Shown here: one piece after another, positions 32,801 to 43,696 of the stretch | Layout of the letters: every line of letters begins with the position of its first letter | How positions within the stretch are numbered: the stretch's first letter is position 1 | Source: Kingdonia uniflora | Taxonomy: Eukaryota > Streptophyta > Magnoliopsida > Ranunculales > Circaeasteraceae | Reading direction: 5' to 3' | Length of the DNA: 64,000 nucleotides | NCBI GenBank assembly: GCA_014058105.1 | Contig: JACGCM010001272.1 | Location: 682,001-746,000 of the forward strand | Translations under genes and position numbers: made by a program | Notes under the pieces: generated by a model | Seen by the model: the letters and a program-made list of their open reading frames with translations, nothing else | The model's database searches: none | What the model was told of the DNA's origin: nothing

Positions 32801-35529
32801 ATTAAGGAAATTGAGGGAGTTTTTATAAAACTTTAGATGTATGTTAACGCATAAGATGTCCACATCATATAGGATGAATAAAATATAGGTTCTTATCTTA
32901 CTTCAAACAATAAGAAATTAGTAATATTTGATCTTTAATATACTCTTGGGTTTGATTTTCATGAGGGAAAAAAAAACACAAAATCATACCTAAAACTAAC
33001 TTGATTCCCAAAAAAACTATTATTTCTCACGGAAACTTCATTTGAATAATTAAATAAATGAAATCAAACCTGTTTCATTTGAAGGATCTCAAATTATCTA
33101 ATAAATATGTGTTTCCTAGTAAAACATTAAAAAAAATGTGTAACATCACGAACCTCAATCTAATCAAAATTATTTGTGAAAACAAAAGAAAAAATATAAT
33201 TCATTAGTAAATGTATAAAATTTTCATTTTTAATGCAGAAGCTATTTGTTCTGAACTAATACCATATAACTCCAAAGTTTGCCCTTAACTAATAGCATGT
33301 AAAGCCTGTCGCTTGTTCTTTACTAATAGCATGTAACTAATACTTTATAAATTACCTTTATCAGGGTAAACAAGCGAATCTGGCATGCCTATCGACTCTG
33401 TTTCACCTCCTTTGTCAGGATTAACTTGTGCATCCTCCTTAATCTTTTTGACCTGAATACATCATACCAATGAATAACTTGACCATTACCAACTGGGCCA
33501 AAATGGAAAACTGAAGTAGCTACAGTTTACAAGGGGAGGTATTATAAAAACTACCCAATTATCCAGAATTAAAATATTACATATAGAATTCCAGTCGCAA
33601 CATTTACACCTTAAAACAATTTGGAATCATAAGCAGAATGTTGGGAAAGGGAAAAATGAACCCACCAAAAAAAACCATGCCTAGTTTATATATTACGGCT
33701 GAGTTATCCAAATACTAAATAAATTCAATTGTAACAATTTCATGCATATATGTGTTTGCAGCCACAAGTAGAATGCAGAATGTGTAAAGAATAGACCACC
33801 AAAGATCCTCAAAAGAAGAATATTGTGATACATATTATAATTAGGGTTTCAATTATTAGGCTGGATTTTGTACAAAAGAAATAGAGTGCATAAAAAGAGA
33901 AGGATAACACCATGAATAAGTACCAAAATAAGAAGGTGAAGTTTTCACGTGATAATGACTTGGCTTTAAGTTCTGATTATAGATAGATTTAAGTAGGGGT
34001 TGAGCCAGGATTCTGAACCAGTGGGGTCGAATACCATCAATGTCTTATTCTTTCCTTCCAAAATTTTCAAACCAAGTGGGGTCTCAGTCCCTCCAAGACC
34101 CGCTACTGGATTTAAGGTGACTTTGTCTCGCATCCACCACTGTGCATACCACACTCTCACCAATCTCCCCATCTTCATGGATAAGTGATCCTGAAATCAA
34201 TAGTAGTTTCTTTTGGATATTCCACGTCCATCCTTCTGGTCGGTATAGGCAATTATAATTCACACTTTCTAATTCAAATTGGTACCAATCTAAGACTAGC
34301 AATAAAAGATGAATAATATTCTGTGTGAGTATGTGCATTTTCCCATATTATAAGTGATACTGTAATCAAATAGGACTTATAAGAAAACAACTGATGTAAA
34401 CAAAGCAAACAATTCCAAGGGTTCTTACAAGAATTCCCTCGAGATCCTTAGACGAATATGCGTTGACCAGCTTCCCTCTCTCTCTTTTCTGGTATCTAAC
34501 GGACAAAACAAAACGATCGAAGTAAATCAAAATACAATTAAGAATATAAAAGAAAAAAACAATAGTAAGGCAATTAAAACACCATAATTAGAAGAAAATC
34601 GATTTACCTCCCCTGTGGTCTAGTAGACTTGGGTACTTCATCTTGACTCTTTTTAGTCACTTTAATTTCCGTGACCACCTGAGAATCATCTTCCTTGCTT
34701 ACTAGTACATGCAAAGATACTACTTAGTCCTTATCTAACTATACTTTGTTAGAAAGAAAAAGGAAAAAATAGAGAATGTAATGCCTCGCAACAATTCTAA
34801 TTCACCTTCATTATCTGATTCAGAATCATTTTCCTCATCAACTGTTAAGTCGAACAATAATCTTAATCAACCCTTTCGCAACAAATAATCACAAATTAAA
34901 GAACATAATAATGAAACTTACTTTCAGCACCATGAGTCGCTACTTGCTGCCAATTACCAAGCAACAAAAAAATGTCATTTCTCCAACGATCAATAAATCA
35001 ACTATAACCAACGAATGCTATCTAAGTAGTTATATGGTTAATCATTTGCATCTCATGAAATCACAAACTTACCACTTTCAGTTTTTTGAGAATATTGTCG
35101 AATTGTGTGGTATCAAATGCCCAGTTGTTAGTAACTTTGTCCAAACCAACTCCTACATTGGATATGAAAATTTTACAAGTTTAAGTTACAAAAGTAAGAA
35201 TGAAAACTATGGGAATAAGATGAAATTGGTAATAGTATTTTTAGGGAAAACCTGTAGTGTCCTGTTTGTTTTTAACTCTGAGATGGCCCTTGATTCCTTG
35301 TTTTTCCTTCCCAAGTCCTTCGCCTTCTTCCCAACCCTAGGACAGTCAAAATCAAATCTTTAACACTTAACCATGGTTATATGAGAATTTCAATGAAACT
35401 GTATCAACAAATTAGAGTTTTAAGAGGGTTTTCGTGAGTAGAGAGAGATACCATTTGCTTCATGAGGCGGAAGGCAGCGGACTGTCTGGCAATGCCAACG
35501 TAATTGAGAGGAGCTTCTGGGGATGCCAT
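23813..35529 (-). CDS. G-patch domain protein (Arabidopsis At3g57910-like), 12 exons, about 375 residues
   Basis: Exons from the ATG at 35529 leftward: 35452-35529, 35252-35336, 35073-35152, 34922-34946, 34806-34841, 34608-34701, 34429-34495, 33356-33452, 29471-29637, 24632-24859, 24443-24559, 23813-23866. Phases join without error (1,128 nt with stop). The G-patch is at the N-terminus: [20 protein letters not shown], then the Gly-rich end in [13 protein letters not shown]. Next come [17 protein letters not shown], an acidic and basic linker (exons 4-6), [35 protein letters not shown] and [16 protein letters not shown]. The last exon encodes [18 protein letters not shown]-patch proteins usually activate DEAH helicases in splicing or ribosome biogenesis, so a nuclear role is likely but the partner is unknown. 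Exon 4 is a 25 nt microexon. Introns 8 (3.7 kb) and 9 (4.6 kb) are enlarged. Confidence 0.92.
24980..25310. mobile_element. Possible solo LTR in G-patch intron 9
   Basis: The stretch has an LTR-like composition: a palindromic GATATTCTAGGGGAGATATC segment, a TA microsatellite (25121-25140), then GAGAGAAGTTAAATAAAC and AAACCCTAATTTCACAATTAG. Ends and a target duplication were not found. Confidence 0.3.
25856..28611 (-). pseudogene. LINE ORF2 remnant: endonuclease end, reverse transcriptase, zinc-binding region
   Basis: Segments from the 5' side: [16 protein letters not shown] (end of endonuclease, near 28550), then RT with [17 protein letters not shown] and [18 protein letters not shown] (27391-27702), [15 protein letters not shown] (27157-27345) and the catalytic FADDTLVF near 27140. 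Downstream are KSKIMGVGE, the WLWRFG-type segment (26372-26638), [19 protein letters not shown] (26105-26308), and [17 protein letters not shown] with the Cys/His cluster (25856-26059). A stop directly precedes FADD and frames change at each segment, so it is dead. The RT priming residues remain readable. Confidence 0.88.
28712..28733. repeat. 22-base C homopolymer inside the LINE endonuclease
   Basis: The run sits exactly where the family has a GGDFN-type motif after DAWCI. On the LINE's strand it reads as a G run, an expansion of the two Gly codons. Confidence 0.9.
28921..29470. other. G-patch intron 9, 5' part
   Basis: AT-rich intron sequence between the LINE and exon 9. Nothing recognised. 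Confidence 0.5.
29638..33355. other. G-patch intron 8, 3.7 kb, probable decayed repeats
   Basis: It contains two minus-strand open segments of unclear origin (30352-30573 and 31514-31792). The second, with [16 protein letters not shown] and [10 protein letters not shown], loosely resembles the N-terminal domain found on plant retroelement polyproteins (DUF4283-like); this is weak. 31800-33350 is very AT-rich without recognisable content. Confidence 0.35.
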
Positions 35530-36146
35530 CGTTGAATCCTCTCTCTCTCTCTCTCTCACTAGTATGCACTTGGAGCTGTAATGGAGGTCGAGAGTGAGAC
35601 AGAGGAGGGTTCAAGAATCAACCGGAGGGAAAGAGAGTAAAAAACGACGAGGGTATAGGCGTGTTGGTAGTACCAAACTATTTTTTCTTTTTTTGCGAAA
35701 CGACGAAATTTCGACGCGAATCTCCAACTGTTGGTGCTGACTACTGACTACTGTTCCCTTTGGGCGGTTTGAAAACTATTATAAGACCAATTGTGGTGGT
35801 TGCACAAGTGGAGATATTTCGGAAGAGAGAGATAGATATATATAAAGAGCGATGGGAGGAGATGAAATGATGAACTATGAAATATGAGAAGAGAATGGGG
35901 AAAAGAGGGAGGTAGAGCATTGAAGAAAATGAGTTTCGAGATGGAGGAGATTTAAACATTCATATTTGGAGTTTGTTTCATTCCGTGTCTAGATTAAGTG
36001 TCAACACTATCTCGTGGTTACTCGTCGTCAGAGATTGCACATGGAGCTACTACAGCTGGACTGACACTGAACATGTATGTAGGTTTGGACATCTTCGCTA
36101 AAAAATATCAAACCCTTATTATTTTACAGAGTATGAAAAGAGGTGA
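35530..36146 (-). promoter_or_regulatory. Upstream region of the G-patch gene
   Basis: Directly upstream of the ATG is a CT-rich leader (a GA/CT microsatellite at about 35538-35558). 35819-35845 has a GAGAGATAGATATATATAAA stretch that could include a TATA box. No other gene was seen. Confidence 0.35.
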
Positions 36147-36236
36147 TGTCATTTTGAGAAAAACGTGTCTCTGTTCGAATAAGATCTTGTTCGAATAAGA
36201 GTTAGTATCTATTCGAACATTTTCACTCAAAACTAT

Positions 36237-36753
36237 TGTAGTCCCGTGATTCCTCTTGGGGACAACAATGAACGTACGCTAGTTTCGGGCTTGATACTTT
36301 ACCGGAGGAGGGCACCGCTCAATTCTCTCCGGGTTCTCTCTGTCTCCCTGGTTAAACTGATCATCTCTAAAAGAGAGCCACACAGGAGGTAGTGAAAGAA
36401 GAGTAAGTTTCAGAGGAAAAAGAAGAAGAAGATCCTCTCTAGGTTACCCCTTTACCTCTATTTATAGGGAGGGTTTAACCTAGAGGTGTCTCTGCTCACG
36501 TGCCCTGGGCAATTCTCAAGAAGTCCCTTCAGGGTCGTGGGCTCTTATATTTCCACATGGGCAGGGGGATAACCGTAGGTTGGTCGGTAGTTGTCTTTGT
36601 GATGGCTTTATGGTCGTTGGGTGAGTCACAACCATGGATCTGCTTGTTGCTCTAAATGGCTTGCGGTATGACCTAGTTGGAATGTTCCTGCTCCTAGTGG
36701 TGGGGTCATCCAGCGACCTTCTACCTCGTTGTTAGCAAGAGCGTGCTCTTACA
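36237..36753 (-). repeat. 3' LTR of the Tat element (517 bp)
   Basis: It matches 47728-48235 along its length with substitutions and small indels. One of these is a longer GAAGAAGAAGAAGA tract near 36415-36435. It ends TTACA at 36753, next to the polypurine tract. Confidence 0.92.
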
Positions 36754-36769
36754 ATCGCCCCCCTCCCTC
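36754..36769 (-). other. Polypurine tract of the Tat element
   Basis: On the minus strand the sequence GAGGGAGGGGGGCGAT directly abuts the 3' LTR. This is the expected plus-strand primer site. Confidence 0.85.
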
Positions 36770-37541
36770 AGGTCTCGCTCGTAGTGAGTGGGAGCTGAGG
36801 TATTATGGTCGTGTGTTCGTGGGTCATCGTATTGGGAGGTGTGTGACAGCATGCCTGTCAGTGCCTTGGGAAGGGAGAGGAGTATTTAATACGTGGAAAG
36901 GCATATGGTGTGTCTACTGCCACTATGGACAGCGTGTCAAATCATTTTATGTGGGGCTAGAGTATTTATGTTAACCATTTCTCCACTATAAGAGGATTGA
37001 GAAAACCATTAAGCTCATCTCTCTTACTATTTTTAGCTTGCCTTCTAAAAATAATGGAACTGCACCCATTCGCAGTGGTGCGGGAATGCGCCCGATCGTT
37101 GTGGTGTGGGAGTTGTGTAACCGTGCGTGGGAGCTTACCGGTAAGTTTATTGTCTAACTCGTTTGAATTACGGTGATGAGCTGTATTGTTAAAAATGGTA
37201 GAAACTCAGGAAGCGCTAGTGCTGGCCATAAGTAGTGTAGAACGGTAGGGAAGCCGGTGCTGGTATGGTGACAGCGCTAGGAGTCAGTAAGAGGGGACTG
37301 GCCAGGACGTCGGGACGAATCATACTATTTGTTGCGGAGTCGTAGTCAAGTAGGCGGCCGCACCACGGCCAATGGGGGTTAAGGAGTAGCATGTCCTTAG
37401 GGTGTTATAGTAATTTAAGCGACCAATATGCCCTTCGTACCTTTAGGGTTGAGCCTGACGTTTGTACCTGGCTCATACAGGGAAGTACGAGCGCCGAGCA
37501 CGAGTCAGTGTACTGCGACGAGATAAAAGACGAGTCGAGGG

Positions 37542-39890
37542 ATGGTGGTGTTTGGTAAGGAATCCTCGACGGAGGGTTCTACGGCTGTACCGCCTTGTGT
37601 CGTGCCCATAGAGTAAGAAGGCAGACACGACCACGAGGCAGGAACATCAGTTCCACGAGATTTAGGGGCAGAATCGCGTGTGGATTTTCTGGTGCAAGGG
37701 AGAGTGTCCGGGGATCTGATCTACAAGGTTATTATTAGTAAACGTGAGAGGGGGGCCTCTGAGAGCTTCTGGCCCTATCCCAGCGAGTGGCGTTTGCCTT
37801 TCTTGTTGGCCGAGTTGGAGAACCCATGTATAAAAATGGAGTACCTGGATGAGGTCAACGAGAGAGCTTTTGCTAGCGACAGTAATGAGTAGATATGGCG
37901 AGCCTAAGATTTTTAACGATGACGGGCAGTTTAACGCTGGGTTGAGGTTTCTGTTGGATGATCTGACGAAGAAGTCTCTGAACTCATTTGGGCGGGCGCC
38001 GGGACAAATGAACAATAACTTTTACCGTGTGATGACTGGTTGTCGACTGATCAATTAGTCAGTATCGCCGTGCTGGGATGTTGGGTGTGGGGACATTAGG
38101 GTTGCGTACAAGACGGGACGTTATCCTCGCCAGTGGGATATAGTCCCCCAGAGCACGGGGAACGAGGTTGATGAGACCGGAGCGTTGGATATATCGTCGT
38201 CATCGCGCATTACCCGTTCCTATTCGCGGGTGGGCCGTAAAGGACAGCAAACCTGGACCGCAACTAAAGCAAAAAGGGTGGTGGCGAAGGCAGCCCCTGA
38301 CAAAGACGGTGAGGCTGGCCCGAGGTGCCAGAGGGTCATGCGCACTTGTACAACTGAGTGGAGGCATTGGTACTCTATAGCTCGGAAATCTGGCGAGCCT
38401 AAGATTTTTAAGTTACCTATGAGCGGTAACTACTAGTGTCGGCATCTAATCCTGGTGACCTGGGCTTTTGATTTTGATGACGGGCCTAATCGTCGCTTGC
38501 ATCATAATGTTTTTCACACGAAGTGTATGTCACTCGCATTATAATTGTTATGTAATGCTTATATCGTTTGTTAGTTATGATATCTAAAGTAGTTGCTCGT
38601 TAACGTACAGGTGTGACGCTCACTAGGGTCACCTACAAGACTTCTCATTTACGTGTGCTTGATCAAAAAAATAAGGACTGCCAGGTACTGACGATAATTT
38701 TGAACGGTACCTTTGATTCAGACAAGTACTGGTCGGCGAAGAAGTATACTGAGCCTTGGTTACGTGCAACCAGCAATACTTACTCCGTGAAGAGTGTGCA
38801 TAGCTACAAATCCTTCGAGAGCATTGGGATAAAGCTGCAGTTTCTATTAGGGAGGGGGAGGGATGCGTCTGGTTCCACGCCGACAGCACCCTTCGTAGCA
38901 GGATAGAGCCCCAGACTGAGGGTTGTTAGTGGTCACACCGAGAAGGATTCCCCCCTTCCGAAGCGGCAGAGGACGGCGGTTGCCGGTCTGATAGAAGAGG
39001 ATCTGGGGGAGCTACGAGGCAAGGAAAAGGAACCGCTTTCACACTTATTCGTAGAAGAGGGGACCCTCTCAGTGGGTAGTGGCAAGCTTTTCGGTGGTGG
39101 CTTACCGGAGGGGGAAGTGCAAAGTTCCCTATACAAAGATAAGGAAAAGAAATGTCTTACTGAGGTGTTGAGCAATCCTCGGGCTCGTCGTACAGCGGTC
39201 ATGGCAGCTATCTAGGTAAGTAAGTTCTTGACCATTTATTCGTGCATTATTGTTTGAAGTGCTAAAAGTAATTTATGTATGTCATGCAGTATACGCTCAT
39301 GCTCGAGGCCGCATTACTCTGTAGCGAAAACCTTGCCAGCCGTAATGACGAGTTAGAGCAGCGACTCCAAGAAATGCAAACGGTGCAGAAGGAGCTCATT
39401 AAGTAGGCTATGCAGCATAAGCTAGTGGAGCACGTGACGACCGTGACCGTAGAGCTTGAAGAGCGACTGAAAATTGTGAGCGAGGAGAAGCTGCTGGTCG
39501 AGGGTGACTTGGGGGTGACCCATGGTCTTCTAAAGGCGCTTGGGTTGGAGAAGGAAGCATGCGAGCAGGCTCTCTGTGGCCAGCTTGCTGAGGAAAAGCA
39601 GGTGACGGATGGGCTGCAGGGTCATATCGCCGAGCTAGTGGAAGGCAACGCGCGGTTAGAAGACGAGTTTCGCCTGTCCACCAAGTGGTGGGTGGCAACG
39701 GTGGCTCCACCGTTGCTAGTGTTGCGTCAAACCCAAGATGTTCCCGAGCTGCGCCATCTGGGTAATTCCGGACGATAAGACCATTTACCTCTAGGGGACA
39801 GGATGGACATTACCCCCGAAGAGGAAGTTCAGCTCGAGGAGGAAGAGAAAACGGCCGCGGAAGCTAATGCCCACCAAAAGTGTAAATGGT
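37542..39890 (+). pseudogene. Antisense extra ORF of the Tat element with a C-terminal coiled coil
   Basis: It lies between integrase and the 3' LTR on the strand opposite to gag-pol. The pieces read MVVFGKESSTEG (from 37542) through MDFLVQGRVSGDLIYKVI to about 37892, then MSRYGEPKIFNDDGQF. A segment at 38612-39214 begins VTLTRVTYKTSHLRVLDQ and has a nuclear-signal-like LPKRQRT. After a probable intron (GTAAGT at 39215 to TGCAG near 39288) comes a heptad-rich coiled coil (LEERLKIVSEEKLLVEGDLG) to 39778 and an acidic tail near 39803-39890. Several stops interrupt it. Antisense ORFs at this position are known in Tat elements; their function is unknown. No PMD signature was seen in this one. Confidence 0.6.
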
Positions 39891-40957
39891 AATGTCATGT
39901 TGTAAGGCCCGTAGTGGCAAGGATGTGGAAGACTTAATACTTATTTTTAGAACTATTGTTATTGATGGGGCCCCTTCGTGGTCGTATGTGCTGTAAAACT
40001 ATTTATGTTTGTTTGCGAAGCATAGATAACGTCTTTTCTATATAATACTATGGATACGTATTCATGTATGCCAGTATATTCGTCACGTGGCCACTAAATG
40101 ATCAGGGATGGCCCCAGTTGGCACTTTTCTCGTTGGACCAGCCCTCGGTGGTCAGCCCACGCAGGAGCTGAGAGATGGGAGTTTAGGGTAATTAAAGCGT
40201 CATCTCAGGTATGAATGCGAAATGAGAGTTCCAAGGATGGGGCAGTGAGTATGGCCACCTGGGGAGAAGTGGGCGGCGTTTCATAAGTGCATTAATGGGG
40301 TAAGGTGCATTTGGTTTTCCCCAAAACATTAATGAGGAATTGGCTTATAAAAAGGACTTGGCTTATTAATGGAATGCAATTTTAACCAAAGCTTAGAGCT
40401 TAACATCTGAGGATCAGACTTCCAAAGAAGCGGATGCAGACCTGATCACAGGCACGGTTAGAATCACGGGTAGCAGCATGGGTAGGGTTTTACACCGAGT
40501 TTTATTTTGGCAAATGTGGGCTTGCTGGGAAGCCATTAGTGTGGTCATATATCGACCCCTCTTCCCTTCCTATTATTGAGCGGAAAACACAGGAGAAGCG
40601 ATGGTTTTGGTATCTCATTTTACGTGACCAAGTCCAAAATTGTGTTAGTCGTGAAGTGGTGCTGAGGGTAATGGCCATAGAGGATGTGAAGGTGGCCAGC
40701 TACGAAATCCCAGGCTATGGACTTTGGGAGAGACCGTGCCTATGTTATATGTTACCCGTTTAAGCTTTGTTGGTATGTTATGTAAGGGATTTACGATCTA
40801 GTGTAGCGCTGTTGTTGTAAACTTCGTGGGAGTTGAATCGTAGTAATGTTTTTATCATCTGAGTGAACAAGATAGGCGTAAAATGAATAATCGTCGTTTT
40901 AGGTAGGCCCTATTAGATTAGGAACTCGACATATACGTAACGACTTGAAAAATATGC
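39891..40957. other. Tat element, non-coding stretch between antisense ORF and 86-bp array
   Basis: No domain was recognised. An open segment at 40539-40763 (plus strand) has no family resemblance. The stretch probably contains the antisense ORF's promoter or terminator and the element's own 3' untranslated region. Confidence 0.4.
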
Positions 40958-41515
40958 TAGGCACGAGGTGCCGAAAAATAAATTATGTAGTCGTTGTCGC
41001 TTAAGCAAACCTAGCAGTTTAGTTAGGCGCGAAGTGCCCAATAAAATTTTTTAGTAGTACTCGTTGGATTTGGTAGGCGTTGTCGCCCAAGCAACCATAA
41101 CAGTGTAGTTAGGCACGAAGTGCCCAACAAAATTTTTCAGTAGTCCTCGTTGGACTTGGTAGTCGTTGTCGCCCAAGCAACCACAGAGGTGTAGTTAGGC
41201 GCGTAGTGCTCAACAATTTTTTTTATTAGTCCTCGTTGGACTTGAAAGTCGCTGTCGCCCCAGCGACCATAACGGTGTAGTTAGGCGCAAAGTACCCAAT
41301 ACAATTTTTCTGCAGCCCTCGTTGGACTTGGTAGTCGTTGTCGCCCCAACGACCATAACAGTGTAGTTAGGCGCGAAGTGCCCAACAAAATTGTTTAGTA
41401 GTCCTCGTTGGACTTGGTAGTAGTCGTCGCCCAAACGATCATAGCGGTATAGTTAGGCGCGAAGTGCCCAACAAAATTTTTCAGTAGTCCTCATCGAACT
41501 TGGTAGTGGACGGTC
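40958..41515. repeat. Tandem array, 86-bp period, about six copies
   Basis: The phrase TTAGGCGCGAAGTGCCCAAC recurs with its TTAGG at 41023, 41109, 41195, 41281, 41367 and 41453, exactly 86 bp apart each time. A shorter first unit begins near 40958. Each unit contains CCTCGTTGGACTTGGTAGTC and GTTGTCGCCC. It lies in the element's 3' untranslated region. Confidence 0.95.
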
Positions 41516-41520
41516 GTCCC

Positions 41521-42520
41521 CAGTCATGGGAGTGCGATGGTACGTGGGAGAACGACCATCTTCCTTGCGAGGATGTCCTACTTCAAGGATGCCCCCAGTC
41601 ACGTGAGCAGTTCAACTTCAAAAATAACCCTCGTCTTTGCGAAGACGTCCCACTTCAAGGACGCCCCTAGTCATGTGAGTGCATTTTTACTTCAAAAAAT
41701 GACTCTCATCTTTGAGAGGACGTCCTACTTCAAGGACGCCCCCAGTCACGTGAGTGCATTTTTACTTCAAAAATGACTCTCGTCTTTGCGAGGACGTCCT
41801 ACTTTAAAGATGCCCCCAGTCATGTGAGTGCATTTTTACGTCAAAAAACGACTCTTGTCTTGGCGAGGACATCATACTTCAAGGACGCCCCCAGTCATGT
41901 GAGTGCATTTTTACTTCAAAAAATGACTCTCGTCTTTGCGAGGATGTCCTACTTCAAGGACGCCCCCAATCATGTGAGTACATTTTTATGTCAAAAAATG
42001 ACTCTTGTCTTGGCGAGGACGTCCTACTTCAAAGATGCCCCCAGTCATGTGAGTGTGTTTTTACTTTAAAAAATGACTCTCATCTTTGCGAGGACGTCCT
42101 ACTTCAAGGACCCCCCCAGTCATGTGGGTGCGTTTTTACTTTAAAAAATGACTCTCGTCTTTGCAAGGACGTCCTACTTCAAGGACGCCCCCAGTCATAT
42201 GAATGCACTTTTACTTTAAGAAATGACTCTCGTCTTTGCGAGGACGTTCTACTTCAAGGATGCCCCCAGTCATATGAGTGCATTTTTACTTCAAAAAACG
42301 ACTCTCATCTTTGTGAGGACGTCCTACTTCAAGGATGCCCCCAATCATGTGAGTGTGTTTTTACTTTAAAAAATGACTCTCGTCTTTGCGAGGACATCCT
42401 ACTTTAAAGACGCCAAAAAATGACTTTTGTCTTGGCGAGGACGTCCTACTTCAAAGATGCCCCCAGTCATGTGAGTGCATTTTTACTTCAAAAAACGACT
42501 CTCCTATTTATGAGGACGTG
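41521..42520. repeat. Tandem array, 75-bp period, about 13 copies
   Basis: Taking the phrase CTTCAAGGACGCCCCCAGTC as marker, units start at 41581, 41653, 41728, 41802, 41877, 41952, 42027, 42102, 42177, 42252, 42327, 42402 and 42449. The spacing is 72, 75, 74, then 75 throughout, ending with a 47 bp truncated unit. Because 75 is a multiple of three, long open frames run through it with a 25-residue peptide period. These are not taken as genes. Confidence 0.95.
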
Positions 42521-42586
42521 GAAGAGTATGGAGCTGAAACGGGAAATATACAATATGAGTGACTATATACATGTAAGGTATTGCTA

Positions 42587-43085
42587 CTAAATCCATCTGC
42601 GGAGGTTCATGGCGTTCCAGGGGGATTTGAGTTCCTCTTCGTCGCGATTAAGTAGGTAGTAGGCATTGCCATCAACAACGCGGGATATGAGGTACGGGCC
42701 TTCCCAATTAGGCTGGAGTTTATCCTTATTATGATTGTGAGTTGTAGGGAAGATTTTCTTTATGACGTAGTCCCCCTCGCAGAACTGCCGAGGAATCACC
42801 CGTTTGTGGTAGTTTCTTTTTAGTGTCTCCTGATACCAGAGCATGCAGAAGGATGCTTCCTCTTGAGTTTCGTCTATCAAATCAAGGTTCTTAGAGAGGA
42901 GTCGGTCATTGATCTCACTGCCTACAATCAGGGATCTCGTAGTATTGGCGATGACCTCAGTAGGTAGTACTGCATCGGAGCCATAAGCGAGCATAAACGG
43001 GGTGAAACCCGTACTATTTCGCAGCGTCGTTCAGTAAGACCACAGAACATGGGGCAGCTCGTTTACCCAGCGACCTTTCTCCACA
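42587..43085 (-). pseudogene. Tat integrase C-terminal remnant (core deleted)
   Basis: On the minus strand the segment KGRWVNELPHVLWSY, then MLAYGSDAVLPTEVI through GPYLISRVVDGNAYYL and AMNLRRW, is the end of a Tat/Athila-type integrase. The zinc-binding N-terminus and catalytic DDE core, expected upstream, are missing: the sequence jumps to RNase H at 43232 within about 150 bp. A 17 bp sequence (GATACCTGCTAAATAAG) occurs twice, near 43100 and 43153, at the deletion junction. Confidence 0.85.
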
Positions 43086-43231
43086 TCATGGTGTTTAGTG
43101 ATACCTGCTAAATAAGGTTTTCGACTTGAATTACTCGGAGTCTGTCGCCGACGATACCTGCTAAATAAGTAAGGGCGTCTGAGTGTCTATTCCTACCGTG
43201 GTGAATGTGTTCAAGGTTGACCTTTCATAAC

Positions 43232-43696
43232 TTAATCAGACGTTGCTTCAGGGTTTCCATGTAGCCGAACATTCTGCCGTTGGCCTGGAACGTTATGCTG
43301 GTTGACAACGAGCTGCGAGTCTGTAAAGATGGAAATTTCTTCGACGTCCAGGGTCAACGCTGAATCTGCCCCACATAATAATGCCTCATATTCTGCTTCG
43401 TTATTATTGAGGGGGAAGTTGACCCGTATGGCCTTCTCAATTTTTTCGTCAGTAGGAGTAACCAGCACTATCCTCAGGCCCGAGCCGCCCACGTTGACCG
43501 ACCCGTCAGTATACTGCCGCCATCCTTTAGTATATGTTGGCTCGTTGGGTTCGAGATGGGTGTCACGGTCTTCGTCCTCTTCATTATGCCAGTTGTCATC
43601 GACAATGGGGAGGTCGGCGAGGAGGTCAACTACCGCATGTCCTTTGATCGTGACCCTTAGCTTGTAACGGATGTCAAATTCCCATAGAGTGATCAC
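43232..43696 (-). pseudogene. Tat second (archaeal-type) RNase H
   Basis: It contains YTDGSVNVGGSGLRIVL, NNNEAEYEALLCGADSALTL and ISIFTDSQLVVNQ, the catalytic D, E, D layout of the additional RNase H found only in Tat-lineage Ty3/gypsy elements. The open segment starts at WEFDIRYK-type sequence, which links it to the first RNase H. A frame change follows VVNQ. Confidence 0.88.

Noticed and set aside
41537..42407. Long open frames with 25-residue repeats (plus strand) as a repeat-protein gene
   Set aside because: They follow from a 75-bp (multiple of three) DNA tandem array in a retrotransposon 3' region; the frame switches between units and no promoter or start context supports translation.
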